Shown one piece after another: positions 27,358-36,165 of a stretch of DNA of 64,000 nucleotides (its first letter is position 1; every line of letters starts with the position of its first letter). The position numbers and the translations under genes are program-made. The notes under the pieces are model-generated. The model did not search any database. It saw nothing but the letters and a program-made list of their open reading frames with translations, and was not told the DNA's origin. This DNA comes from EW11 sp035765635 (lineage in GTDB: Bacteria > Verrucomicrobiota > Verrucomicrobiia > Opitutales > Opitutaceae), in contig DASTWZ010000009.1 of the NCBI GenBank assembly GCA_035765635.1, positions 124,001 through 188,000 on the forward strand, in the 5' to 3' direction.

Positions 27358-28347
27358 TCAGACGTGACTGATTTCGATACAGCGATCTTGCCCCATGGCG
27401 ACTTTGGCCAATGCGTCAGTCTCCTCTGCCGTGAGGACAATGTCGACTGCGCGAATTAATTTACGCAATTCGCGTGAGTCGGACGTCGAAATTATAGCGG
27501 AGGTCACTTGCGAATTCCGCAGCACCCATGCGAGCGCAATTTGGGCGGGAGTTGCGAGCCGCTTGTCGGCGATTTCCCCCAGAACGTTCAGAACCGCGTA
27601 GCCAACTTTGCTGCCGAAACGTTCGTTCTGCCAACTACGGTCGAGGTTGATCAGTTCGCGAATCGTTATGGGCCGTTGGGCGAGGAATCCATTGGCAATC
27701 GGCTCAGAGGCTAGAAAACCCAGTCCGTGCTCTCGGCACATCGCTAGCGCTTCAGTCTCCATCGAAGTGCGATTCATCAGAGAATATTCAGCCTGCAGTC
27801 CTTCAAATCGCGCATGATTGCGCGCGCTGGCGTGGTGAATCGAATCAACCACGCGCCAAGGCGGAAAGCTCCCGGCAATGGCGTGGCGCACGAGACCGCC
27901 GCGGACGAGGATGTCTACTGCTTCGAGGACTTCTTCCATCGGGATCACGACGTCATCCCATTCGCATATCAACAAGTCGAGATGCGTGGTGCGCAGCCGC
28001 CGGAGCGAGCGTTCGCAGGACTCTCGGATGAGGTTGACGAATGCGATGCTGCCGCCGTGTGCGGGTCGGGAAAAGTTGATCCGCGAGGCTAGGGCAAGCC
28101 GGTTACGATCGATTCCGCGAAGCTTGCGCCATCGCCCGACAAGATCCTCGGAGCTGCTTTCGAAGACAGGGTTGGCGGCGGGATTTGCGGAGAAGCCGAG
28201 GCATTGAATAAAGCTGCCGCCGCACATAAAATAGGTGTCCAGCAAAGCGAACGCCGAGGAATCATCAGTGGTCCAACCGAGTTTCGTCGTATTCAGGCAA
28301 AGTTCGGAAAGGTGCAGATTGGTCCGGCCAAATTTTCGTTTTTTCAT
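27358..28347 (-). CDS. Aldo/keto-reductase-like protein lacking the catalytic tetrad (paralogue 1)
   Basis: A 329-residue protein with the complete AKR barrel order: N-terminal RKFGRTNLHLSELCLNTTKLGW, then FALLDTYFMCGGSFIQ, SERSLRRLRTTHLDLLI-type helix and the C-terminal SAIIS cofactor loop. Aligned by eye to canonical AKR motifs, all four active-site residues differ: Asp to Gln (about 48), Tyr to Ser (about 53), Lys to Arg (about 89) and His to Glu (about 129, LLICEWDD). It may bind NADPH without normal reductase chemistry, or use other chemistry. The start at 28347 removes an unlikely 65-residue extension. A second gene with the same changes lies at 29413. Confidence 0.82.
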   Translation of the reverse strand: MKKRKFGRTNLHLSELCLNTTKLGWTTDDSSAFALLDTYFMCGGSFIQCLGFSANPAANPVFESSSEDLVGRWRKLRGIDRNRLALASRINFSRPAHGGSIAFVNLIRESCERSLRRLRTTHLDLLICEWDDVVIPMEEVLEAVDILVRGGLVRHAIAGSFPPWRVVDSIHHASARNHARFEGLQAEYSLMNRTSMETEALAMCREHGLGFLASEPIANGFLAQRPITIRELINLDRSWQNERFGSKVGYAVLNVLGEIADKRLATPAQIALAWVLRNSQVTSAIISTSDSRELRKLIRAVDIVLTAEETDALAKVAMGQDRCIEISHV

Positions 28348-28424
28348 GATGTACACGTTTGAAGAGAGAAAGGTGCGAAGGGCGGCGAGCAGTCGCCGCC
28401 TTCGAGTGAACAACGACGATGGTG

Positions 28425-28688
28425 TTAAAACATCGCGATAGCGGGAGAGGGCGTCGGCGACGCCGTGATCGTTTCGGCGGATTTCGCGGTCGGAGCCACG
28501 CGTCGAACCTTGATTTGGCGGATGCCACCGGGGGTGGACCACTTCACAATGTCGCCAACGCGGCAGCCGATGAGCGCGGTGCCAATCGGGGCGAGGATCG
28601 AGATGCGCCTTTGCTCAATATTGGCGCGCTCGGGGAATGTGATTATATATTCCTCGATTTCGTCCGTGCCCAAGTCTTCGAACTCCAC
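28425..28688 (-). pseudogene. Gre/Rnk C-terminal domain remnant, no intact N terminus
   Basis: The translated frame matches the FKBP-like C-terminal domain of GreA/GreB/Rnk proteins: EYIITFPERANIEQRRISIL, then APIGTALIGCRVGDIVKWST, then PGGIRQIKVRRV. Family resemblance continues upstream of the GTG at 28688 (LGETEFRFLAAVEFEDLG) for 24 codons to an in-frame TAA at 28761-28763, with no ATG, GTG or TTG between. The coiled-coil N-terminal domain that enters the RNA polymerase channel is absent. Either a truncated gene, or a short stand-alone domain using GTG or CTG. It lies just upstream of the first AKR-like gene. Confidence 0.6.
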
Positions 28689-28763
28689 CGCCGCTAGGAA
28701 GCGGAATTCTGTTTCACCCAGTGTCGCGGCTTCGGTCGCTCGCGACTGTTCGCGCGGACCTTA

Positions 28764-29412
28764 ACTCGCGGCACCGGGATGCCCCGGGCAGATATACAAC
28801 GCAACGCCCGCCGTCATTTGCAGACGGGCGCAGAAATTAAATTTCTGATGCGTGTTTGGGTTCACCACGCGAACCAGTGGTCCTCAAAAAACTATTGTCA
28901 AGCTCCAGGGCTTTTTTGGAGGCCACTCCCTCAGTGAACGTCTAACGTCACACATGCGCCATAATCTTTACCTCAAACTAACCGTCATTTCGCTAATGGG
29001 TGTGATGGGTAACGGTGTTAAATCGTGTGAAGCTTGACACGCTCGGAAACGTGACCTGGTTGCGTGCAAGCCAATCACCCCATGTCGTCTTTCTTCACAA
29101 TCCCCATGCAATCGACCTATGCGATTGTCATCTGTCCGGCCGCGACCGGCGTTGTGAACTGACGAGACCCGCTTGAACCCTTCAAGTCCGGCCGCCGAGT
29201 TCACAAAGGCCGGTGATTATTGAGCGGCCCATGCGCATTTGAGCGCGGGCCTATCTCATCGGACGCGATTCGATATTTTTTATCGAACTTGCGATTCCGT
29301 TCCCTGGAGAGCGGCCGGTAAGCCGCGCTCTAACGTTTATTCTGCGACGCGCCATTCGGCACGCCGTTCACCTAAGCTGCGCATTCTTGCGCCCAAAAAG
29401 ACAATTCGAGTC
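28764..29412. other. 650-bp intergenic region without a convincing gene
   Basis: Short open frames here show no family signal or ribosome site. It contains a weak hairpin around 28806-28827 and a CTCC/GGAG hairpin with a T-rich loop near 28901-28919. It lies between the Gre remnant and the second AKR-like gene and may be decayed coding sequence. Confidence 0.5.
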
Positions 29413-30438
29413 ATGATAAAAAAACGCATCGCGGGCCGAACCGGTCTCGCCATTTCCGAGCTTTGCCTCGGCACCCTCAATTTCGGTTGGAAAACTGACG
29501 AAACAACAGCGTTTGCCATCTTGGATGCCTATTACGCCGCTGGCGGTAATTTCGTCCAATCTACCAGCCGTTCACCGGACCTCATGTTTCCTTCCGCATC
29601 CAGCAATGTGTCGGAGGAGATTGTCGGGCGCTGGTGGAAGTCGCGCGGCATTCCGCGTCACGATCTTCTTCTGACGACTCGCATCCATGTGAGCCAGGTC
29701 GCCGGATCGGAGAATAATTTTATCAAAGTGGTTCGCCAAGCGGTGCACGATTCTCTGCGGCGACTTCAAACGGACTACATCGATATGGTGATCTTCGAAT
29801 GGAACGATGGACTTCTCCCCATTCGCTACACACTCCAGGCGTTCGACCAGGTCGTGCGGAACGAGTGGGCCCGTTTCATCGGAGCGGCCAACTTCCCTGC
29901 GTGGCGCACCGTCGATGCGCTTGGGCGAGCTTACCTGCGCAACCATTGCCGTATGGAAGCGATCCAGGCCGACTACTCACTGATGACGCGGGCTCGATTT
30001 GAGCCAGAAGCCATGGCACTCTGTCAGGAGCAACGCCTCGCGTTCTTTGCGCGTTCACCATTGGCGGGCGGATTCTTCGCACGCAGTCGAGAAATCGAGA
30101 GTCCGTTCGGTTCCGCGCGCCGTGACACGCTCCTGGCAAAGTTCGGCAAATCGTACGCTGAAACTGCTCTGACGGCAGCGGCTGATGTCGCCGCGCGTCA
30201 CGAAGCTTCATCCGCGCAGGTGGCTCTCGCGTGGGTGCTCCAGAATCCGGTCGTCACGTCGGCGATCATCGGCGTCCGCTCCGCGAAGCAACTCAGCGAG
30301 TTGGTTCACGGGACTCGGTTGGCGCTGACTGCAACCGATCTCGAGCAACTCGGCGACGCCACTGTGGCCGAGGAAGTCCGCGTCATGCCGGAAACGCAGC
30401 GTCGCCGCTTCGCGTTGGGCGAAGCCGTTCTCAATTGA
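29413..30438 (+). CDS. Aldo/keto-reductase-like protein lacking the catalytic tetrad (paralogue 2)
   Basis: A 341-residue AKR-fold protein, paralogous to the one at 27358 but on the opposite strand. Start at 29413 (MIKKRIAGRTGLAISELCLG); the frame extends upstream without meaning. Canonical positions read FVQSTSRS for FIDTADVY (Asp to Gln about 49, Tyr to Ser about 54), TTRI for the Lys block (Arg about 90) and VIFEWND for the His block (Glu about 129). The C-terminal cofactor loop is well kept (SAIIGVRSAKQLSELVHGT), so NADP(H) binding seems possible. Function unknown. Confidence 0.84.
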   Translation: MIKKRIAGRTGLAISELCLGTLNFGWKTDETTAFAILDAYYAAGGNFVQSTSRSPDLMFPSASSNVSEEIVGRWWKSRGIPRHDLLLTTRIHVSQVAGSENNFIKVVRQAVHDSLRRLQTDYIDMVIFEWNDGLLPIRYTLQAFDQVVRNEWARFIGAANFPAWRTVDALGRAYLRNHCRMEAIQADYSLMTRARFEPEAMALCQEQRLAFFARSPLAGGFFARSREIESPFGSARRDTLLAKFGKSYAETALTAAADVAARHEASSAQVALAWVLQNPVVTSAIIGVRSAKQLSELVHGTRLALTATDLEQLGDATVAEEVRVMPETQRRRFALGEAVLN

Positions 30439-30526
30439 AGACGCAATGCTGACGCCGTCTGCAGTTGCATGGCCGGCATGAGTTTTCGGTCGGCGCGGCG
30501 TCTTCGTGCGCCGCGCACCCTTTCTC

Positions 30527-33500
30527 TTAATTTTCGATCGGCTCCGGTTCCTCGATACTCCCGTTGCTGTTAATCACCAATCGGTCGGCAATGAGTGAAC
30601 CACGAACGGTGGTGTTGCCATTGATCGTCACGGTTCCGTTTGGAGCGATGATGGTACCATAGACCATCGATTGGTTATTGATCGTGACCCCACCCGAGTG
30701 GAAGCGCATTGCCAACCATTCCGGGTGTTCGGAGTCGCCCGCGCTGCCGTTCAATATAATCGCGTTGGCGAAGGTGATCACCACTGGCCCGACGACTTGG
30801 ATCGATTGAGCTCCGTTTGCCGTCAGCATTTGGAAGGCGTACTCGGCCGGCTCGGTGGCACCAATGACGCCGAGCACGAGCGTGCTCTTGCCATTGATCG
30901 TGAAACTTCCATACGCGCCGGGCGGCACCGCGACTGCGCCAGCGCTGCCGTTGAGCGTGAGATTTCGCAGCGTGGCAAAATTGCCGATCGGATCGCTCGG
31001 TTTGTTGAGCGTTACCGTTCGCGTGCCGGTCGGTGTGGGTGGTGCAGCCACGATCGGCATTGCGACTGGATCTACTTGTTTTACGAGGTAGCGAACGACA
31101 GCTCCGCTGTTGAGTGTAACGGAATAGCTATTGGGATTCGCTGCTCCGGCCGCTGTTTTTATTCCAGCGTAAATTGGGTTACCGTTAACGCGAATGGCGG
31201 GGGCGCCCGGAAGCAGAATATCTCCGGAGATCGTGGCGTTGCTGTTGATCGAAAAAGTCTCGCCGTTCAGTAATTGCAGCGATCCGTCGACACCTCCGTT
31301 CAGCACGGGGGCGTGGCGGATCAGCGCTGTCGTCGTGATGAGCATCGTAGCTTGGGCTGAACCAACGTAATCGGCGTTCTCGATCGTGGCCGTGACGCTA
31401 TGTTCTCCCGGATAGACAGGCGCCGCGGCCGAACCGTCGTAGGTCAAATTGACCGTGAGGTTCGCTGGTGTGGTGGTCGCGATGACGGATTTTGGGGTGC
31501 CATCGTAGCGGTGGGTCAGCGACGAGAGTTGAATGGCCGCGTTCGATTTGGAGATCGTCAGAACGCCGGTGGCCGAGCCCACGTAGTTGGGGCTGTTGAC
31601 CGTGGCGAGCACGGCGTATGTGCCGGCGTGCACCGGCAGGGCCGCACTTCCATCATAGGTGATGGTCATCGGCAGAAATGCCGGCGACGTAGTTGCGGTC
31701 GCGGATTTGGCACTGCCGTCGTAAGCCTGCTGCAGCGAACCCAGCACCACAGTCGCCGGCGCTTTTGCGATCGAGAGATCGAGCGCTGAAGTGCCCGTCC
31801 CGCCTGGATTGCTCGCGCCGAGCTGTACCGCGAAATCGCCCGCGACGGCCGGCGTGCCGGAAATGACCCCGGTCGCCGTGTCTACCGTGACGCCGTCGGG
31901 AAGACCCGTGGCGAAGTAACTCGTCGGTGAATTTGAAGCGGCGATCGTGTAACTAAACGCGCTTCCGTAGACGCCATTGGCGCTCGTCGCACTCGTGATC
32001 TCTGGGGACGGCGGCGGGTTGGCTAGGGCAGTGATTTCGGTCGGCAGCAGAGTCCGGCCGAAGATTTCAAATTCGTCGATGATTCCATTGAGATACGGAT
32101 CTGCCGTGGACTGCGAACGGCCGATGTAGTTGTTGGTCGTCGTGCCAATGCGAGACGGGTTGAAGGTCATCGACGAATTGGTCCCGGCGACAACGCCGTT
32201 GACGTAAAGCGTCCCGGTAGTGCCGGACAAGGTGACCGCGACGTGCACCCATTCGCCGGCAGGAAGCGCCGAGGTCCCTTCAATGAGCTGCGAAGTGCCG
32301 CCGACGCGCATACCGAAACGGACTGGGCCGCTCGAGCTCGTGGCCCGCGGTGTGAGATAGATGGAATTGGAGTTTCCTCCGAAACCGAAGTCGAAGACCC
32401 GCGACCAGGTGGAGACGCTCGCGAGTTTGATCCAGCACGAGATCGTGAAGTCGCCGAGAGAGTTCACCACGCCGACGGGCAACGTCACATGATCGTTCGC
32501 GCCGTCCAGCGCCAGGGCGCCATTGATACGGGCATTGGTTCCGCTCGTCCAGGTTGGGCCATTCACGAGCGTGCCCGGCCACGCGCCACTCGCGGAATCA
32601 ATCGCCGTGCTGCCATTGCCGTCGTCGAACTTGAGATGAACGAGAGGTTCGGCTGTGCCGAGGACCGTAGACACCTCCGCACTGTTGGCGCCTTGGTTCT
32701 GCGAGTTTACTGCCGAGACGACATAGTAGGCCGGCTGATTCTCCATCACCTCAACATCGACAAAGGACGTCGTGGTCACTCCGCTGGCGATGATCTTGTA
32801 GGGGCCGCCCTTGGTGAACGCGCGCTTCACGAGATAATTTGCTGCGCCAGGCGAAGCGTTCCACGTCAGCGTAATGACGCCGGAATCAGCTACCGCTGTT
32901 AGGCTCGTCGGCGCCGCCGGTCCCGCCAGTAAGTATTCCAGTTTTGGGCGATATGCGCTGTTGGCGTGCTCGCGCGAGGCGAATCCAACGATTTTGTTGG
33001 AGCCTGCCACCGTGGATCGGATGCGAACGCTGAGCAGCCCGTCACCTGCGGCTTCCGCTTTCGTTTTCTCCGTCACGTCGATGACCGAGGGCACCAAAAC
33101 CGTATAACCCGTGAGTGTCCCGAAGCTCGTGGTGGAGGCGGGTTTGGTATTCCAATTAGTCGTCGTCTCAGCCCACGAGTCGGATTCGACAAATTCGTAG
33201 GAGAACGTTGTCGCTGCATCCGTCGCATTTGAAATCGGCACGAGGCGAAGGTATGCGCTGTCGATGCCGGCCAAGCTGGCAACGTTGAAGCGCAGGAAGG
33301 TTTCGCGACTGAGGCCGGCCGACGTGTCCAGCTTTACTTGCAACTCCGTCGAGCTGCCGAAGGTCGAATTCGCAGACCCTCCATCGCGAACATAAGTATC
33401 GGCCACACACTCGATCGTATGCGCCAGTTTAACCTGAGCTTCGCTCGAGTCAGAGCTCTCCGTGCCCGCGCGAACTTTGGAAACCACATAATAATAGGTC

Positions 33501-35986
33501 AGTCCGAAGTTCACGTCGGTATCGGTGAACGTCGTGCCGGAGACATTCGTCGCAATCGTCTTATAAGGGCCGCCGCTGTTCAGAGCGCGTTTGATATTGT
33601 ATACGGCTGTGCCGACGCTGTCGGACCAGTTCAGCACGATCTTCCCATCATCGGTTGGCTGACCCGCGAGGTCCATCGGCGCTGCGGGCGTCGATGTGGG
33701 TGACTCGAATTGAAACCAGTTCAGATTGAAAAGACTCGTGCCGCTACCTCCGGAAAAGACGAGGTAGAGATCGTGCACACCGCGGGCCGTGGTCGCATTT
33801 ACCGCAGCGGAGACTGTCGTCCAGATTTGCGCGCCACCTGTCACGGGCACGGCGCAGGTCCCGACGGTTGGTCCCGTGGAGCTGTCGAGACGCAGTTGAA
33901 CTGATCCCGCCGAAACTCCCGCGACACGCGCCACAAACGCGGTCGCGCCGTCGCCGAAATCGACGTTGCGCATCATGATCCAGTCGCCGTTTGAGATGGA
34001 CGTGACGTTCAATCCGCCTTCCGCGCAAACTTGGCTGGTGATACCACTTTTTCCTGCGCAACCAATCGCGCGGACTAGCGTGTAGGGAGAAACGGCATAG
34101 CTCGGCAACGGAGTGGGCGCGGTGATTACCACCGCCGCAGGTGTGGCGGGCTTGCCCATCGCGCTGCCGGCACAATGGATCGAAACATCCACCGGCCCGT
34201 TGTGGCTGATTTTGAGCGTATAAAGGCCATTCTCCCAGATGGCGGTGGCGGCGCTGGGTTTATGACTGCCACGATCAACCAGTGTATAGGTCGGCTCAGC
34301 GGTCGCGCCCTCGACCCGCAGCACGGTCTCCCGCAATGGTGTGTCCACGGGGTTTGGGATATATGAATTCAGCAAATAACTATCCATCGACGCGCTGAAA
34401 ATTCCGACCCCCGTCGGGAACGTCGTCCACAGGTCGCTTTTGTCGGTGCGATAGTTGTTGAGATAAACGTCGAGATGATCGGTCGACTCCGTGATCACCG
34501 CGAACGTGTGTGGCTGATACGTCAGGCCAAGTCCGGTGCAGGAATTATATTTCAACGCGATCGTGGCCGAGGATGGTACGTCGGTGTTGAGATTTGGATT
34601 ATACGTGAACCATTTGTTCTGCACACGCGCGATGAACGCGTCGCCGGTCGATTCTGCCGGGTACAAGGCGTTGAACTCGTCGATCTTCGCCTGCTGCGTA
34701 GGCCAGCGACTCGCATACTGCGACGACGTCACTGCATTGGCGACCAGCGAGGTCTCGTAGCTGGCATCGGTGAAAAATTCCGGAATCGTCGGATAACGTC
34801 CGGTCTTCTTGAACCATGTCCGGTTCAAGTTCCGCTGAGCGTCCATCTCGTAGAGTCCAGTATAGAGATCCGCCGCGGTGTTTGTCGAAGAGAGCGCGAC
34901 GTAGGCGACTTTCGTGCGCGCCGCCACTTCGCTGAGGGCGGGAACCCGGATTGTGCCGTCGAGCGTTTTGCGAAAGATGTCGCAAATCATATTGGTGAAC
35001 ATCGGCGTCGGAAAGCCTTTGTAGACATTCGCGATCGCGGGAATTTCCGGACCGTCGATCACGGAAGCTCCATTGAGGATCATCTGTTCGACAATCGGCA
35101 CGCCGGCCGCCGCTTCGGGGCAACTGAACAACGGATTTGCGCCGGCCTCCATGCGATCCGCTGATTCAGCTCCGAATACTTGTCCCTTGCCGGACCAGCC
35201 CCAGGCGAATTGATCGAAACGCACGGCATAAAGTCCGGCATGTCCCGACAGGAAGGCGCCGAGCGTGCCACTCTCGTTATCATAGAAACCGTAGCTTTGG
35301 GTGTATTTGTTTCCGACGATGAAATGGTCTTTATACGTCTTCGTGGTGTCGCGGAATCGAGCACTTGTCTTCAGCTTGGAGATGAAATTCCAGGACGCAT
35401 TCGAGATGGAAAAATTGTCCGGAATATAGAGATAGCCGCCGTATTGATTACCGAGTTCGATCAACTTAGCGTAGAGTTCGAGACGAGCGGCGAAGGACGC
35501 GTTATCAAATCCCCAGGCCTGTTCGCAGAAGTTATAGCCGATCAGATTCGGATACTTTTGATACAGTTTTTCATAAAGTGAGATGTCCGTGTCGGACATG
35601 CTATTATTTACCCCCGAACTCGGCTGCATCATGGCGTACATACCGTTTTGAGCGCACGTATTGAGCCACGCGTCCGCTACTTCGTAACCATCATCGGAGG
35701 CCGATGACATCGCGAGATTGAGCACGACATACGGTCTGATGTCCGCCGGGATGGCATCGATTGTGTCTTGTGGGTGATCCAGCGTCGGATGATTCACGTG
35801 AATCAGCCACATGGGTGACGTTGGAGAAACCAGCCGTCGCATCGGGACAGCGGCAGTCGCTTGTGTGGAAACCAACAAGAGAATTCCGCATAGGCCGGCG
35901 ATCGTCCTTATCGTGTCGAGGAGTTCGGCAGGTAAGTGGAAGATTGATCGAACTGTGGCGGCAGCGCGGGGTAACATGCACTTCAT
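30527..35986 (-). CDS. Giant modular secreted GH98-like protein (GH98-CBM6-Fn3-DNRLRE-Fn3-LamG-Ig/MBG)
   Basis: A 1,819-residue exported protein. After a signal anchor (IAGLCGILLLVSTQATAA) comes a GH98-type catalytic region (about 30-640; PTLDHPQDTIDAIPADIRPY, and YPNLIGYNFCEQAWGF with candidate catalytic acids). Then a CBM6-like module (CAEGGLNVTSISNGDWIMMR), Fn3, a DNRLRE/CBM96-like module (ADTYVRDGGSANSTFGSSTE), Fn3, a LamG fold (LVHLKFDDGNGSTAIDSASG), a putative-Ig domain, two MBG-type repeats (AYDGSAKSATATT, RYDGTPKSVIATT) and a C-terminal domain with repeated INxN turns. GH98 enzymes are endo-acting on blood-group glycans or glucuronoxylan; next to GH30 and GH43-CBM6 genes, a xylan target is likely. 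Start 35986 chosen for the signal sequence. Confidence 0.8.
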   Translation of the reverse strand: MKCMLPRAAATVRSIFHLPAELLDTIRTIAGLCGILLLVSTQATAAVPMRRLVSPTSPMWLIHVNHPTLDHPQDTIDAIPADIRPYVVLNLAMSSASDDGYEVADAWLNTCAQNGMYAMMQPSSGVNNSMSDTDISLYEKLYQKYPNLIGYNFCEQAWGFDNASFAARLELYAKLIELGNQYGGYLYIPDNFSISNASWNFISKLKTSARFRDTTKTYKDHFIVGNKYTQSYGFYDNESGTLGAFLSGHAGLYAVRFDQFAWGWSGKGQVFGAESADRMEAGANPLFSCPEAAAGVPIVEQMILNGASVIDGPEIPAIANVYKGFPTPMFTNMICDIFRKTLDGTIRVPALSEVAARTKVAYVALSSTNTAADLYTGLYEMDAQRNLNRTWFKKTGRYPTIPEFFTDASYETSLVANAVTSSQYASRWPTQQAKIDEFNALYPAESTGDAFIARVQNKWFTYNPNLNTDVPSSATIALKYNSCTGLGLTYQPHTFAVITESTDHLDVYLNNYRTDKSDLWTTFPTGVGIFSASMDSYLLNSYIPNPVDTPLRETVLRVEGATAEPTYTLVDRGSHKPSAATAIWENGLYTLKISHNGPVDVSIHCAGSAMGKPATPAAVVITAPTPLPSYAVSPYTLVRAIGCAGKSGITSQVCAEGGLNVTSISNGDWIMMRNVDFGDGATAFVARVAGVSAGSVQLRLDSSTGPTVGTCAVPVTGGAQIWTTVSAAVNATTARGVHDLYLVFSGGSGTSLFNLNWFQFESPTSTPAAPMDLAGQPTDDGKIVLNWSDSVGTAVYNIKRALNSGGPYKTIATNVSGTTFTDTDVNFGLTYYYVVSKVRAGTESSDSSEAQVKLAHTIECVADTYVRDGGSANSTFGSSTELQVKLDTSAGLSRETFLRFNVASLAGIDSAYLRLVPISNATDAATTFSYEFVESDSWAETTTNWNTKPASTTSFGTLTGYTVLVPSVIDVTEKTKAEAAGDGLLSVRIRSTVAGSNKIVGFASREHANSAYRPKLEYLLAGPAAPTSLTAVADSGVITLTWNASPGAANYLVKRAFTKGGPYKIIASGVTTTSFVDVEVMENQPAYYVVSAVNSQNQGANSAEVSTVLGTAEPLVHLKFDDGNGSTAIDSASGAWPGTLVNGPTWTSGTNARINGALALDGANDHVTLPVGVVNSLGDFTISCWIKLASVSTWSRVFDFGFGGNSNSIYLTPRATSSSGPVRFGMRVGGTSQLIEGTSALPAGEWVHVAVTLSGTTGTLYVNGVVAGTNSSMTFNPSRIGTTTNNYIGRSQSTADPYLNGIIDEFEIFGRTLLPTEITALANPPPSPEITSATSANGVYGSAFSYTIAASNSPTSYFATGLPDGVTVDTATGVISGTPAVAGDFAVQLGASNPGGTGTSALDLSIAKAPATVVLGSLQQAYDGSAKSATATTSPAFLPMTITYDGSAALPVHAGTYAVLATVNSPNYVGSATGVLTISKSNAAIQLSSLTHRYDGTPKSVIATTTPANLTVNLTYDGSAAAPVYPGEHSVTATIENADYVGSAQATMLITTTALIRHAPVLNGGVDGSLQLLNGETFSINSNATISGDILLPGAPAIRVNGNPIYAGIKTAAGAANPNSYSVTLNSGAVVRYLVKQVDPVAMPIVAAPPTPTGTRTVTLNKPSDPIGNFATLRNLTLNGSAGAVAVPPGAYGSFTINGKSTLVLGVIGATEPAEYAFQMLTANGAQSIQVVGPVVITFANAIILNGSAGDSEHPEWLAMRFHSGGVTINNQSMVYGTIIAPNGTVTINGNTTVRGSLIADRLVINSNGSIEEPEPIEN

Positions 35987-36165
35987 GAGATGACGGGTTG
36001 ATCTGTATCCGGTGGGGTCGGTGATCACCATGACTTCGCCGGATTTAACCGCGCGCAATCCAGCGATAGTCGGTTCCCGACTGTGCTTAAGTCGTAGGGG
36101 AGACCCGGATCGCTATTGCGCTCGTGGCGAACGCGATTTCCCCAGCCGAGATTTTTTGACGCGCG

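Noticed and set aside
28327..28341. ATTTTCGTTTT resembling an XylR half-site
   Set aside because: Lies inside the start of the AKR-like gene (Lys-Arg-Lys codons) and has no matching second arm.
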